NCBI GenBank assembly: GCA_017469785.1
Contig: JAFUFU010000045.1
Coordinates: forward strand, 146,284 to 210,283
DNA length: 64,000 nt
Direction: 5' to 3'
DNA from: Treponema sp.
GTDB lineage: Bacteria > Spirochaetota > Spirochaetia > Treponematales > Treponemataceae
Position 1 is the stretch's first letter; each line of letters opens with the position of its first letter. A program made the position numbers and the translations under genes. The notes beneath the pieces were generated by a model, which was given only the letters and a program-made list of their open reading frames with translations, did no database searches and was not told the origin of the DNA. This document shows, piece after piece, positions 25,303-32,951 of this stretch.

Positions 25303-27201
25303 TTATCCGCAAATTGATTTTAGCTCAGACACTTCCTTTGCGTACATTTCGATTCCGCTTTTCCAGAAGTCTTTTTGCGTGATGTCAAAGCCTGCCTTCT
25401 TGCACAAATCCTCGCAAGACATGTTGCCCGTGTTGGAGAGCAGTTCTGCGTAAGTTTTGGCAAAGGCGGCTCCTTCTTTCTGGTAACGGGCGTAAAGACC
25501 GGCTGCAAAAAGCTGTCCGAAAGCGTAGGGGAAGTTGTAGAAATCCAGTCCTGTTGAGTAATAATGGGATTTTACCGCCCACATGTATTCGTGCCGCTCG
25601 CCGTTCAAGCCGCTTCCGTAGGATTTTTCCTGGGCTTCTTTCATGAGCCGGCAGAAATCGCTGGCGTTAAGCTCGCCCTTTTCCCGCTCATCAAAGACGC
25701 TTTTTTCAAAGTAGAAGCGGCAGAGAATGTCCACCAAGACTTGGCTCACATCCTGCAAGTCCAGGTCAAGAATCTGGATTTTTTCGGCGTCGGAGCATTT
25801 TGAAATCATGTCCTGCTTTACGATTGTTTCGGCAAAGGTTGAGGCTGTTTCGGCCAGTGTCATGGGGTAGCTGAAAAATGCGGCCGGCTTTCCCTTCATG
25901 CAAGAAAAATGATATGCGTGGCCGAGCTCGTGAGCCAGTGTGATGATGTCGCTGAAAGCCCCGGTAAAATTGGTCATGATTCGGCTCTGGTGGCCCAGTG
26001 CAAAGTCCTCGTCGTAAGCCCCGCCTACCTTTCCTGCCCTGACTTCCGCGTCAATCCACTTTTCGGCAAAGGCTTTTTTTGCAAAGTCGCCCATTTCCGA
26101 ACTGAAAGAGGAATACCGCTGTATGATGTAGTCTCTTGCCTCATCGAAAGTCCATGTTTTTGAGAGAAGAGATTGTCGGGTCAAGCCCGACAATGACAGG
26201 GTGTCGCTGTCATTTCTGAGCTTGTTGTTACCGTCATTCCCGAGCTCGACTCGGGAATCTGTTGCCATAGGCGCGAACAAATCGTAGAAGGCCAGGCCTT
26301 TTTTGTCCTGTGAGACCGTAAGATTGTGCTTGTGCAGGAAATCTGCCTTTAAATTGAAATATTCCCGCCAGAGGGGCAGGCTGTCTTCGATTGCGCCGAT
26401 GAGGGCGTCCAGCGTTTTTTGCGAGAGTCGGGCAGCGGCAAGGGCGCGGTCAATGGGCTTTTGCCATTTTCGGCGGCGGTTCAAGGCCAGAGTTTCGCCT
26501 TTTAGGTTTCCCAGGCAGGCGGCAAAGGCGATTTCATTCTGCTTTAAAAGCGCGATTTCTTTTAAATATGAAGATTTTCGCACATTTGCGTCGGCAGAGT
26601 AGGCATCGTTACGAAGCTCATTGAAAGTTTTGCCGCTTTCCTCGTCTTTGAGATTTGAAATCAGCTGCTCGTGAAGGCGGTCCCAGGCGTCTCCTCCGGT
26701 CTGCTGCAATTCGCCTGCAAGTTTTTCTTCTGCCGGGCTCATCTGGTGTTTGGTTTCTTCGAGAGTCTCGTTCAGAAGGTAGCGGTAGCTTTCAAATTCA
26801 GGGAAGCGTTTGTAAAAATCATCGAGACGGCCGGAATTTGCCAGCAAAACCGACTTAAAGCCCAAGTCAATCTGCCTGTAGCGGAGGGTAAGGTTGTCAA
26901 TTTTCGTGATGTTGTTGAGGTAAGCCGTGTTTGTGGTGTCAACGGAGTAAATTATGTAGGCGTAGGCGTTGAGACTGCCGCAAAGAGAAGAAACCTTGTC
27001 GTCCGCCTCTAAAAATCCTTTGAGCCAGACAGGAAAATCGAAATTCTCTGTGGCCTGAGTGATGAAAGTGCGTGCAGATTCGAGAAGGTTTTCAAGGTTT
27101 TCCATGCCAGCCGTAAAATCAGCGAGGGCCTTCTGGTATTCAGGAGAATCAATAGAAGAAAAAATAGAATCCAAGTTCCAGCGGGGGATATTGTTTGTCA
27201 T
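25303..27201 (-). CDS. pepF: oligoendopeptidase F (M3 family)
   Basis: The 632-residue zinc peptidase has the HELGHAYHFSC motif near residue 424, an ETASTFAE zinc-ligand Glu region near 450, and the oligopeptidase F domain N-terminally (about 110-185). It degrades short peptides in the cytoplasm. Residues about 312-346 are an in-frame insertion encoded by a palindromic repeat (26163-26267); the family sequence resumes at TWTFDEARDYI. It overlaps the threonine aldolase gene upstream by four bases (ATGA), so the two are translationally coupled. Confidence 0.92.
   Translation of the reverse strand: MTNNIPRWNLDSIFSSIDSPEYQKALADFTAGMENLENLLESARTFITQATENFDFPVWLKGFLEADDKVSSLCGSLNAYAYIIYSVDTTNTAYLNNITKIDNLTLRYRQIDLGFKSVLLANSGRLDDFYKRFPEFESYRYLLNETLEETKHQMSPAEEKLAGELQQTGGDAWDRLHEQLISNLKDEESGKTFNELRNDAYSADANVRKSSYLKEIALLKQNEIAFAACLGNLKGETLALNRRRKWQKPIDRALAAARLSQKTLDALIGAIEDSLPLWREYFNLKADFLHKHNLTVSQDKKGLAFYDLFAPMATDSRVELGNDGNNKLRNDSDTLSLSGLTRQSLLSKTWTFDEARDYIIQRYSSFSSEMGDFAKKAFAEKWIDAEVRAGKVGGAYDEDFALGHQSRIMTNFTGAFSDIITLAHELGHAYHFSCMKGKPAAFFSYPMTLAETASTFAETIVKQDMISKCSDAEKIQILDLDLQDVSQVLVDILCRFYFEKSVFDEREKGELNASDFCRLMKEAQEKSYGSGLNGERHEYMWAVKSHYYSTGLDFYNFPYAFGQLFAAGLYARYQKEGAAFAKTYAELLSNTGNMSCEDLCKKAGFDITQKDFWKSGIEMYAKEVSELKSICG
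26163..26267 (-). repeat. palindromic repeat inserted in frame in pepF
   Basis: Two hairpins are present: TTGTCGGG (26173-26180) with CCCGACAA (26186-26193), and ATTCCCGAG (26236-26244) with CTCGGGAAT (26250-26258). The words GTCATTCCCGAG and AAGCCCGACAATGACA are typical of dispersed bacterial palindromic repeats. The insertion keeps the reading frame and adds about 35 Ser/Asp/Leu-rich residues. Confidence 0.7.
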
Positions 27202-28223
27202 AGAATGCTCCTAAGTTCTGAAATTTTTTCGCTTGTACTTGCCCAGCTTGTTGCGAATCGTACGACGGTGTGGCTTTCATCGTATTTTTCCCAGAAAGAG
27301 AATTTTACGCTTTTCTGCAGCTCCTGCATTTTTGAGTTTTCAAGAATCACGAATTGCTGATTCGTCGGAGAGTCGATGAAGAATTTGTAGCCTTTTTCGC
27401 TGAAGGCTGATTTGAGTTCTTCTGCCCGGTCAATCGCGTTTTTGCTGATTTTGAAATAAAGGTCATCGGTGAAGAGAGTGTCGAACTGAACTCCGAGAAG
27501 CCGCCCTTTTGCAAGAAGCGCGCCATGTTTTTTAACAAGATGGTCGAAGTGGGCCGGCATATTTTTCTTTGTAAAAACAACGGCCTCACCGCAAAGCGCA
27601 CCGACTTTTGTTCCGCCGATATAAAAAACATCGCACAGGCGGGCGACATCATGCAAAGTTACATCTGTCTGCCTGCTCGCCAGTCCGTAGCCAAGCCTTG
27701 CCCCGTCCATAAAAAGCGGAATCTCGTGCTTATGGCAGACTTCGCTGATTTGAGTAAGCTCTTCCTTTGAATAAAGCGTGCCATATTCGGTTGGATGGGA
27801 AATGTAGCAAAGTCCCGGAAAAACCATGTGCTCATGATTTCCGTCTGCATAAAAATCTTTGATAAAAGAATCAAGCTCGTTTGCATCCATTTTGCCGTTA
27901 TGTGCGGGAATTGTGAGGACTTTCCGGCCTGTGTATTCGATTGCGCCGGCTTCGTGAACGCTGACATGGCCTGTTTGAGCCGAAACTACGCCTTCGTATT
28001 GGGCAAGCATCGTGTCGATTACAATCTGATTTGTCTGAGTGCCGCCTGTGAGAAAAAAGACCTGAGCTTCCGGCAAGCCACAGACTGCGGCGATTTTTTC
28101 TTTTGCACGCTCTGTGTATTTATCGCTTCCGTAGCCGGAAAGACTTTCCATATTTGATTTTGCCAGTGCTTCTAGAATAAGCGGGTGAGCACCTTCAATA
28201 TAATCACTTTCAAATGAAATCAT
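27198..28223 (-). CDS. ltaE: low-specificity L-threonine aldolase / beta-eliminating lyase
   Basis: This is a 341-residue fold-type I PLP enzyme. The PLP lysine lies in YIGGTKVGA (Lys206), the Asp that contacts the pyridine nitrogen in FMDGARLGYG (Asp173), and GGTQTN (60-65) binds phosphate. It cleaves threonine or allo-threonine to glycine and acetaldehyde. AAGGAG precedes ATG. It is the first gene of an operon with pepF, which fits a role in peptide and amino-acid use. Confidence 0.85.
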   Translation of the reverse strand: MISFESDYIEGAHPLILEALAKSNMESLSGYGSDKYTERAKEKIAAVCGLPEAQVFFLTGGTQTNQIVIDTMLAQYEGVVSAQTGHVSVHEAGAIEYTGRKVLTIPAHNGKMDANELDSFIKDFYADGNHEHMVFPGLCYISHPTEYGTLYSKEELTQISEVCHKHEIPLFMDGARLGYGLASRQTDVTLHDVARLCDVFYIGGTKVGALCGEAVVFTKKNMPAHFDHLVKKHGALLAKGRLLGVQFDTLFTDDLYFKISKNAIDRAEELKSAFSEKGYKFFIDSPTNQQFVILENSKMQELQKSVKFSFWEKYDESHTVVRFATSWASTSEKISELRSIL

Positions 28224-28243
28224 AAAAACTCCTTTTTTTTTAC

Positions 28244-28406
28244 ATTACTCACAGAGGTCACAGAGACCACAGAGAGATTTCTTGTGTAGGAATATTTTTC
28301 CCATTCAACATGCTCTTTGTGTACTCTAAGCCCTACGAGCCTAGCTCTACGGGAGATTCGCAAAAATTGCCGTGCAATTTTTTAACGCTCACTATCTGTG
28401 AGGAAT
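28244..28406. repeat. MITE-like dispersed repeat, copy 2
   Basis: Second copy of the element at 23593-23744, bounded by CTCACAGAG and TCTGTGAG. The terminal hairpin reads AAAAATTGC/GCAATTTTTT, so both arms changed together relative to copy 1 and pairing is kept. It fills the gap between ltaE and uppP. Confidence 0.7.
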
Positions 28407-28419
28407 TTATAATTCGTGA

Positions 28420-29394
28420 TTAAAAAAATATCAGTCCGAGAATTCCAAGCGGAATCAAGTAGCAGGCAAACCATTCCAATTTGCCTTTGCGAATCAGTTT
28501 CATCAAGATTGAAAGGGAGAGGTAGCCCCATGCGAATGCCGCAAGACAACCGCAGAAGACTGGAAGAACACCAATCTGACTTCCGACTTCACCCAAATCT
28601 TTTGCTTCAAGTACAAATGCGCCCAGAATCGCCGGAATCGAGACAATGAACGAAAATTCGCCTGCCGCAGCCCGGTTTACGCCCGCAAGCTGCGCTCCTG
28701 CAATCGTGGAGCCTGAGCGGCTGATTCCGGGCAAGGTTCCGACTCCCTGCATAAAGCCGATAAAAAGCGACTGCAAAATAGAAATGCCTTTTGGCTCTGC
28801 TGCCTTTTTCGAGTCCTGTTTTTTTGACCAAAGCGAAGAAAAAATCAAAAGACAAGCCGTAACGATAAAGCCCGCGCAAGTGACTTTTAGCGGAAGATCC
28901 GGGATGAGCTTGCTGGTAAACACGCCGATTATGCCCGTGACGAGAGTTGCGAAAATCACGGCGAGAATGGTCTTCCGCCCAAGTGCGTCACTGCCTGTGA
29001 GAAGGTCAGCTTCTGGGGTCTTAGGGGCTATGCCCCTAGGAGAAGGGGTAGGCGAAAATGGCGAAGCCATTGTAGCCGAGGGGAAGGCTTTCCCCACCTC
29101 ATTTTCCAGTTCCAATTTTCCTCTTCCAACTTCCATCTTTCCGTTTTCAGTTTTCCGCTTTCCACTTGGCAAAATCCACCTGAACAAAATTGCGAAGAGC
29201 CGGGCGATTTTCTTTCGGAAATACAAAATTACCGCCGCGAGCGTTGCCAGATGAAGCATTACATCGAACAAAAGTGGCACATCCTCAAGGCCAAAAAGTC
29301 GCTGTGCAACCGCCAAGTGACCGCTGGAAGAAATGGGAAGGAACTCGGCGATTCCCTGCACCACGCCAAGAATAATTGCTTGAAAAACAGACAT
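28420..29394 (-). CDS. uppP: undecaprenyl-diphosphatase UppP/BacA with an in-frame insertion
   Basis: The membrane enzyme recycles undecaprenyl pyrophosphate for peptidoglycan synthesis. Motifs are clear: GIAEFLPISSSGHL (15-28) and GTLPGISRSGSTIAGA (near 212-227). At 324 residues it is about 50-60 longer than usual. The excess lies at residues about 77-135, between two membrane helices, and is encoded by dispersed repeats. The flanking helices read normally. ATG 29394 has no Shine-Dalgarno site and a short predicted leader. It is divergent from the phosphoesterase gene. Confidence 0.88.
   Translation of the reverse strand: MSVFQAIILGVVQGIAEFLPISSSGHLAVAQRLFGLEDVPLLFDVMLHLATLAAVILYFRKKIARLFAILFRWILPSGKRKTENGKMEVGRGKLELENEVGKAFPSATMASPFSPTPSPRGIAPKTPEADLLTGSDALGRKTILAVIFATLVTGIIGVFTSKLIPDLPLKVTCAGFIVTACLLIFSSLWSKKQDSKKAAEPKGISILQSLFIGFMQGVGTLPGISRSGSTIAGAQLAGVNRAAAGEFSFIVSIPAILGAFVLEAKDLGEVGSQIGVLPVFCGCLAAFAWGYLSLSILMKLIRKGKLEWFACYLIPLGILGLIFF
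29000..29163. repeat. repeat cluster inserted in frame in uppP
   Basis: It contains TAGGGGC/GCCCCTA (29022-29038), AATGGC/GCCATT, GGGGAAG/TTCCCC, and a run of related words of the type GGAAAACTGAAAACGGAAAG read on minus. The same simple words occur before the HlyD-like gene (21790-21830) and the GC palindrome at 20049-20067. The reading frame is kept across the insertion. Confidence 0.6.
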
Positions 29395-29439
29395 AGCGGT
29401 AGTGTATCATAATTCTTCAATTTGATATACTTTTATCCT

Positions 29440-30489
29440 ATGAAAAAGTTTGTCGTTTTTACACTTATGCTGGCTCTGTTTGCCTCATGCTCGTCGGTTG
29501 TAGTTCCAAATTATATAGTTGATTATTCGGACAAGGGGCGTGAGGAGCGTCGGTTGGAAGAAGAGCGTATTGCCGCCGAAAAAGCCGAAAAACGAAAGGC
29601 TCGTATGCAGGGCTATTCCGATGAGGGTGAAAGCGACGTGTCGCAATATATTGCAAAAAAAGAGATTAAAGTTGACCGGGATAAATGCATAAGAATCGTC
29701 CAGATTTCAGATTTTCATTCCGCGATGTTCGGAAGCAATGAGGACACGCTGATTCAAAAAATCAAGGATGCCAGCCCGGATTTGATAGTTTTGACCGGCG
29801 ACATTTTTGATTTTGAGACGAAATATGCCCGTCCTGTTGAGCATGTGCGCTATTTGATTGACGGTATCAAGGATATCGCGCCATTCTATTATGTTTCTGG
29901 AAATCACGAGTTCTACGCATATCATGAAGAGGAATTCAATTACATCATCACTGACAGGGGCGGAATCGTTATCGAGGGAAAAGCCCTGGCTCTCACTGTT
30001 CCGCTGGGGAAAATCATCCTTGCGGGGCTTCCCGATCCTTTCATTGACCTTTCCATTGAAGAGCGCAGGAAGGCGAAGGACAATAAAGAAAAATACCTTG
30101 AGCGCATCTCCGCTTTGAAGAGTGAGACAGAGGCGCTCCAGCAGAAAATGGCTCTTGCAGGGGAAAAAGTTCTCTGTACGGTTCTGCTGGCCCACCGCCC
30201 AGAGTATATTGACGATTACAAGAAGGCCGGATGCTTTGACCTTGTTCTGAGCGGACACACTCACGGCGGCCTCTGGAAATTCGGGAAAATCATCAAGGGG
30301 GTGTACGCTCCCAATCAGGGATTTTTCCCGAAATATGCCGGCGGGCTTTACGAGTTCTTTGATGAAGAAAAGCCCTCCGCGCTGGTAATCAGCCGGGGGC
30401 TTTCATATCAGAAGCCTGCGATTCCGCGAATCGGCAACAATCCGGAACTTGTCGTCATCGACATTGTTCCCCATGAAAGCCGATTCTAG
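29440..30489 (+). CDS. metallophosphoesterase lipoprotein
   Basis: The 349-residue protein has a lipoprotein signal with lipobox LFASC (Cys16), a charged linker, and a calcineurin-like phosphoesterase domain: QISDFHS (Asp and His metal ligands), LTGDIFDF, VSGNHEF and LSGHTHGG. Such YkuE-like enzymes act on phospholipid head groups or cyclic nucleotides outside the cytoplasm; the substrate here is unknown. ATG 29440 follows TATACT by eight bases with no Shine-Dalgarno site. Confidence 0.8.
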   Translation: MKKFVVFTLMLALFASCSSVVVPNYIVDYSDKGREERRLEEERIAAEKAEKRKARMQGYSDEGESDVSQYIAKKEIKVDRDKCIRIVQISDFHSAMFGSNEDTLIQKIKDASPDLIVLTGDIFDFETKYARPVEHVRYLIDGIKDIAPFYYVSGNHEFYAYHEEEFNYIITDRGGIVIEGKALALTVPLGKIILAGLPDPFIDLSIEERRKAKDNKEKYLERISALKSETEALQQKMALAGEKVLCTVLLAHRPEYIDDYKKAGCFDLVLSGHTHGGLWKFGKIIKGVYAPNQGFFPKYAGGLYEFFDEEKPSALVISRGLSYQKPAIPRIGNNPELVVIDIVPHESRF

Positions 30490-30493
30490 TCTT

Positions 30494-32677
30494 TTAGAAT
30501 CCGAGGCGAACCCAAATCTTCTGGCAGTCAATTACGACCGTCGTTGAAGACTGTTCGTGTACGTCATCATAGCAGAATCCGTATGCAAGGCCGTTGTTTG
30601 TGCTGATGCTGTGCCAGAATCCAGAGTAGTAGTTTGCCGCACCTGTCTGATAGTAAGCATCGTTATAGCTTGCCGGTGCTGGTGCGCTTGTGTAGCCCCA
30701 GGCCGGATTGTCAGAGCGTGTAGCAACGTGGCGGTTGAGGGCAGCGCAGACCCATGCCTGAAGAGCCGGTTCCATGCCGTTACCCTTGGTGTCTGTTGCA
30801 AGGCAGCCAGAGCCTTCAAACGCCTGCTCTGTTGTTGGCTTGCCGTATACCCAGTATGTTTCGCCCACGCGGCACATTGCAGGATTGTATGTCTCCGTGC
30901 AGTAGAATTTGAGATTCGTTCCGTCGCTTGTAAGGATGAATTTACCCTGAGCATGATTTACGGTTGTTGAATGTGTGGTCCAGTAGTTCCATACTTCGTT
31001 GATGTATCCGTCAAGGTAATTCTTGTTGAATTTGCTTGATTTTCCGGGGCATACGATGCGGTAGGTCTCAGCCAGACAGTCGAAATCATTTGAAACGCCT
31101 TTTTGAGCCATGTAATTGCGGTATGCCTGGTAAACTTCTTCACGAGAGGCTGTGACACCAGTCTGTGTGAAAAGTCCGTCGCCGTTTGAGCGTACAGAGC
31201 CGTTTGAAGCGTAAGCTGTGATAAGAGCCGGGAATCCGAACTGGTCAACCTGAGTTGTGTTTACCCATGTTACGCCGTCATTGCGGATTGTGTACTCAAG
31301 CCAGTCATAGTATTTGTTGTAATCCGGGTCTCCTGGATTTGCGATTGACGGGAATACAACGCCTACTCCGTTCTCCGGGCCGTGAATGCTCATTTTTGAA
31401 CCGTAAGAGTAGAAGATTCGTGCGCCGTTGGTGTTTTTAGGAATGTTGAACACTCGTCGGCCGTTTGTTCCGTTGTTATCTTCGATAGTGTATGAATAGT
31501 TGTCGCAGTATTCATTTGCGCCGACAGCCTTGTAAGTTCCGTCCGGGCGGCCCCAGTAATAGATACCGTCATTTCGCTGGTAGAGGACTACGATAAAGAT
31601 TTCATTGTTCTTGAATTTTCCGTTTGTTACGTTTTCAAAAGTGAATGAGACATATCCGTCGTTTTTAGGAGCGGCAAGGCTTGAATATGCAGAAACAGCC
31701 TGGGCTTCAGTAACAGCGAGTGCTCCAGAAAGACCATAATCCGGCTGTGGCTGAACTACTGGAGACGTAGGGTCGGAACCGACCTTCTCGACTTTCCAGA
31801 GCTGGGCGTCACTGCCGTTCCAAGTCCACTGCTGGACGTTTGCGCCGTCATCTGTTGAGGCAGCAGAAACATCGAGGACTTTTCCTGAGTGCTTGTTCAC
31901 GATTTTGTAGTATCCGCTGCTCTGCTTTTCAAATTTCCAGAGCTGGTTTGCAGTCTTATTGTTGTCCCACTGAAGGACGTTTACTCCGTCTCCAGTGCCC
32001 CAGTCAGCAACGTCAAGACAGAATCCTGAATGGACAGAGACGATTGCGTAATATCCGTCTCCGGCGTTTTCGAGCTTCCACTGCTGGTTAGCCTGATTGT
32101 CGCCGAGTCCCCACTGATGGATGTTGGTTCCGTGGGTGTTTGACCATTCTGCAACATCAAGGCCTTTGTTAGAGCACTTTGCGACGATAGTGTAAGCGGA
32201 AGTGCTTGAAAATTCTCCAGAATCTGCTCCAGAGCCGGTCTCCACACCGTAAGTGATTCGTGACCATGAAGTCGTATCAGCAAGAGTTCCCTGAGGAACG
32301 ATTTTTTCGACTCCGCCGTCATTTACGAGAACGCCGACATAGATTTTTGCGTCGCCTGTGAATGTAGGATGGCTCAAGGTGTAAGAATAGACACCATTGC
32401 TGTAGCTCATTTCCTGATTTGCAAGGACAAGACCCGCGCCGTTTCCTTCACTGACAAAAAGACGGGCGAAATTCTTCTGACTTCCCGCATTATAAGAGAC
32501 GGTAAGGCTTCCGTTTGTCATTCCTGTGACAGAAAGCTCCCCGTTCGAGCCTGAATAGAGCGTCCGTATGACTCCCTGGTTTTCATCGGAGCTGTTACCG
32601 ATGTCGCTGCAGGACATCATGCCAAGTGCCGCGCCAGCCATGAGAGAAAGGGCCATACACTTCATAAAACGATTCAT
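30494..32677 (-). CDS. secreted beta-1,3-glucanase (GH64-like) lipoprotein with ricin-type lectin repeats
   Basis: The 727-residue protein has a lipoprotein-like signal (lipobox MMSC, Cys23). Residues about 155-305 form a ricin-B trefoil with three copies of the QW pattern (HQWGLG..NQQWKLE, LQWDNN..NQLWKFE, QQWTWN..AQLWKVE). Residues about 320-727 resemble GH64/thaumatin-like beta-1,3-glucanases: YSYGSKMSIHGP, VFPSIANPGDPDYNKYYDWL, and NTTQVDQFGFPAL. It probably binds and cuts fungal or plant beta-1,3-glucan at the cell surface. ATG 32677 is chosen because GGAGGA lies five bases upstream. Confidence 0.82.
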   Translation of the reverse strand: MNRFMKCMALSLMAGAALGMMSCSDIGNSSDENQGVIRTLYSGSNGELSVTGMTNGSLTVSYNAGSQKNFARLFVSEGNGAGLVLANQEMSYSNGVYSYTLSHPTFTGDAKIYVGVLVNDGGVEKIVPQGTLADTTSWSRITYGVETGSGADSGEFSSTSAYTIVAKCSNKGLDVAEWSNTHGTNIHQWGLGDNQANQQWKLENAGDGYYAIVSVHSGFCLDVADWGTGDGVNVLQWDNNKTANQLWKFEKQSSGYYKIVNKHSGKVLDVSAASTDDGANVQQWTWNGSDAQLWKVEKVGSDPTSPVVQPQPDYGLSGALAVTEAQAVSAYSSLAAPKNDGYVSFTFENVTNGKFKNNEIFIVVLYQRNDGIYYWGRPDGTYKAVGANEYCDNYSYTIEDNNGTNGRRVFNIPKNTNGARIFYSYGSKMSIHGPENGVGVVFPSIANPGDPDYNKYYDWLEYTIRNDGVTWVNTTQVDQFGFPALITAYASNGSVRSNGDGLFTQTGVTASREEVYQAYRNYMAQKGVSNDFDCLAETYRIVCPGKSSKFNKNYLDGYINEVWNYWTTHSTTVNHAQGKFILTSDGTNLKFYCTETYNPAMCRVGETYWVYGKPTTEQAFEGSGCLATDTKGNGMEPALQAWVCAALNRHVATRSDNPAWGYTSAPAPASYNDAYYQTGAANYYSGFWHSISTNNGLAYGFCYDDVHEQSSTTVVIDCQKIWVRLGF

Positions 32678-32800
32678 ATAATCCTCCACATTTTTGTTTT
32701 ATCTAGATTTTCAACCGGGATTTTAAAAAAAGAAAGTAGGCTGGATTTTGGAAAGGTTTGAATTTATGGTGAGAAAATTTTCGGTTTTTGACTGATTTGA

Positions 32801-32833
32801 AGAAAAAAAACGGCAGCGCTTGCTACACTGCCG
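32801..32833 (-). terminator. strong intrinsic terminator between the two lipoprotein genes
   Basis: On minus, CGGCAG pairs with CTGCCG (32811-32833) and is followed by eight T. It lies 124 bases before the GH64 gene and 119 after the end of the Ig-like gene. Confidence 0.85.
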
Positions 32834-32844
32834 AAAAATTTCAA

Positions 32845-32935
32845 TTTTTTTTGCGCCCGTAAAGTTTGCAAGAATACAGGCACTATCCCCGCCGTACCAG
32901 AGGACACTGGCCGATAGGCCGGGGATTTGTTTTTT
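32845..32935 (-). ncRNA. unassigned structured RNA element upstream of the GH64 gene
   Basis: On minus, ATCCCCG pairs with CGGGGAT and encloses GGCC-TATC-GGCC. A second stem, GCCTGTA with TACGGGC, follows, and then the terminator at 32801-32833. The order of structured domain then terminator is that of a riboswitch or a 3'-end structure of the preceding mRNA. I could not match it to any riboswitch class I know. Confidence 0.35.
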
Positions 32936-32951
32936 GGATGATGAGGGGTGG

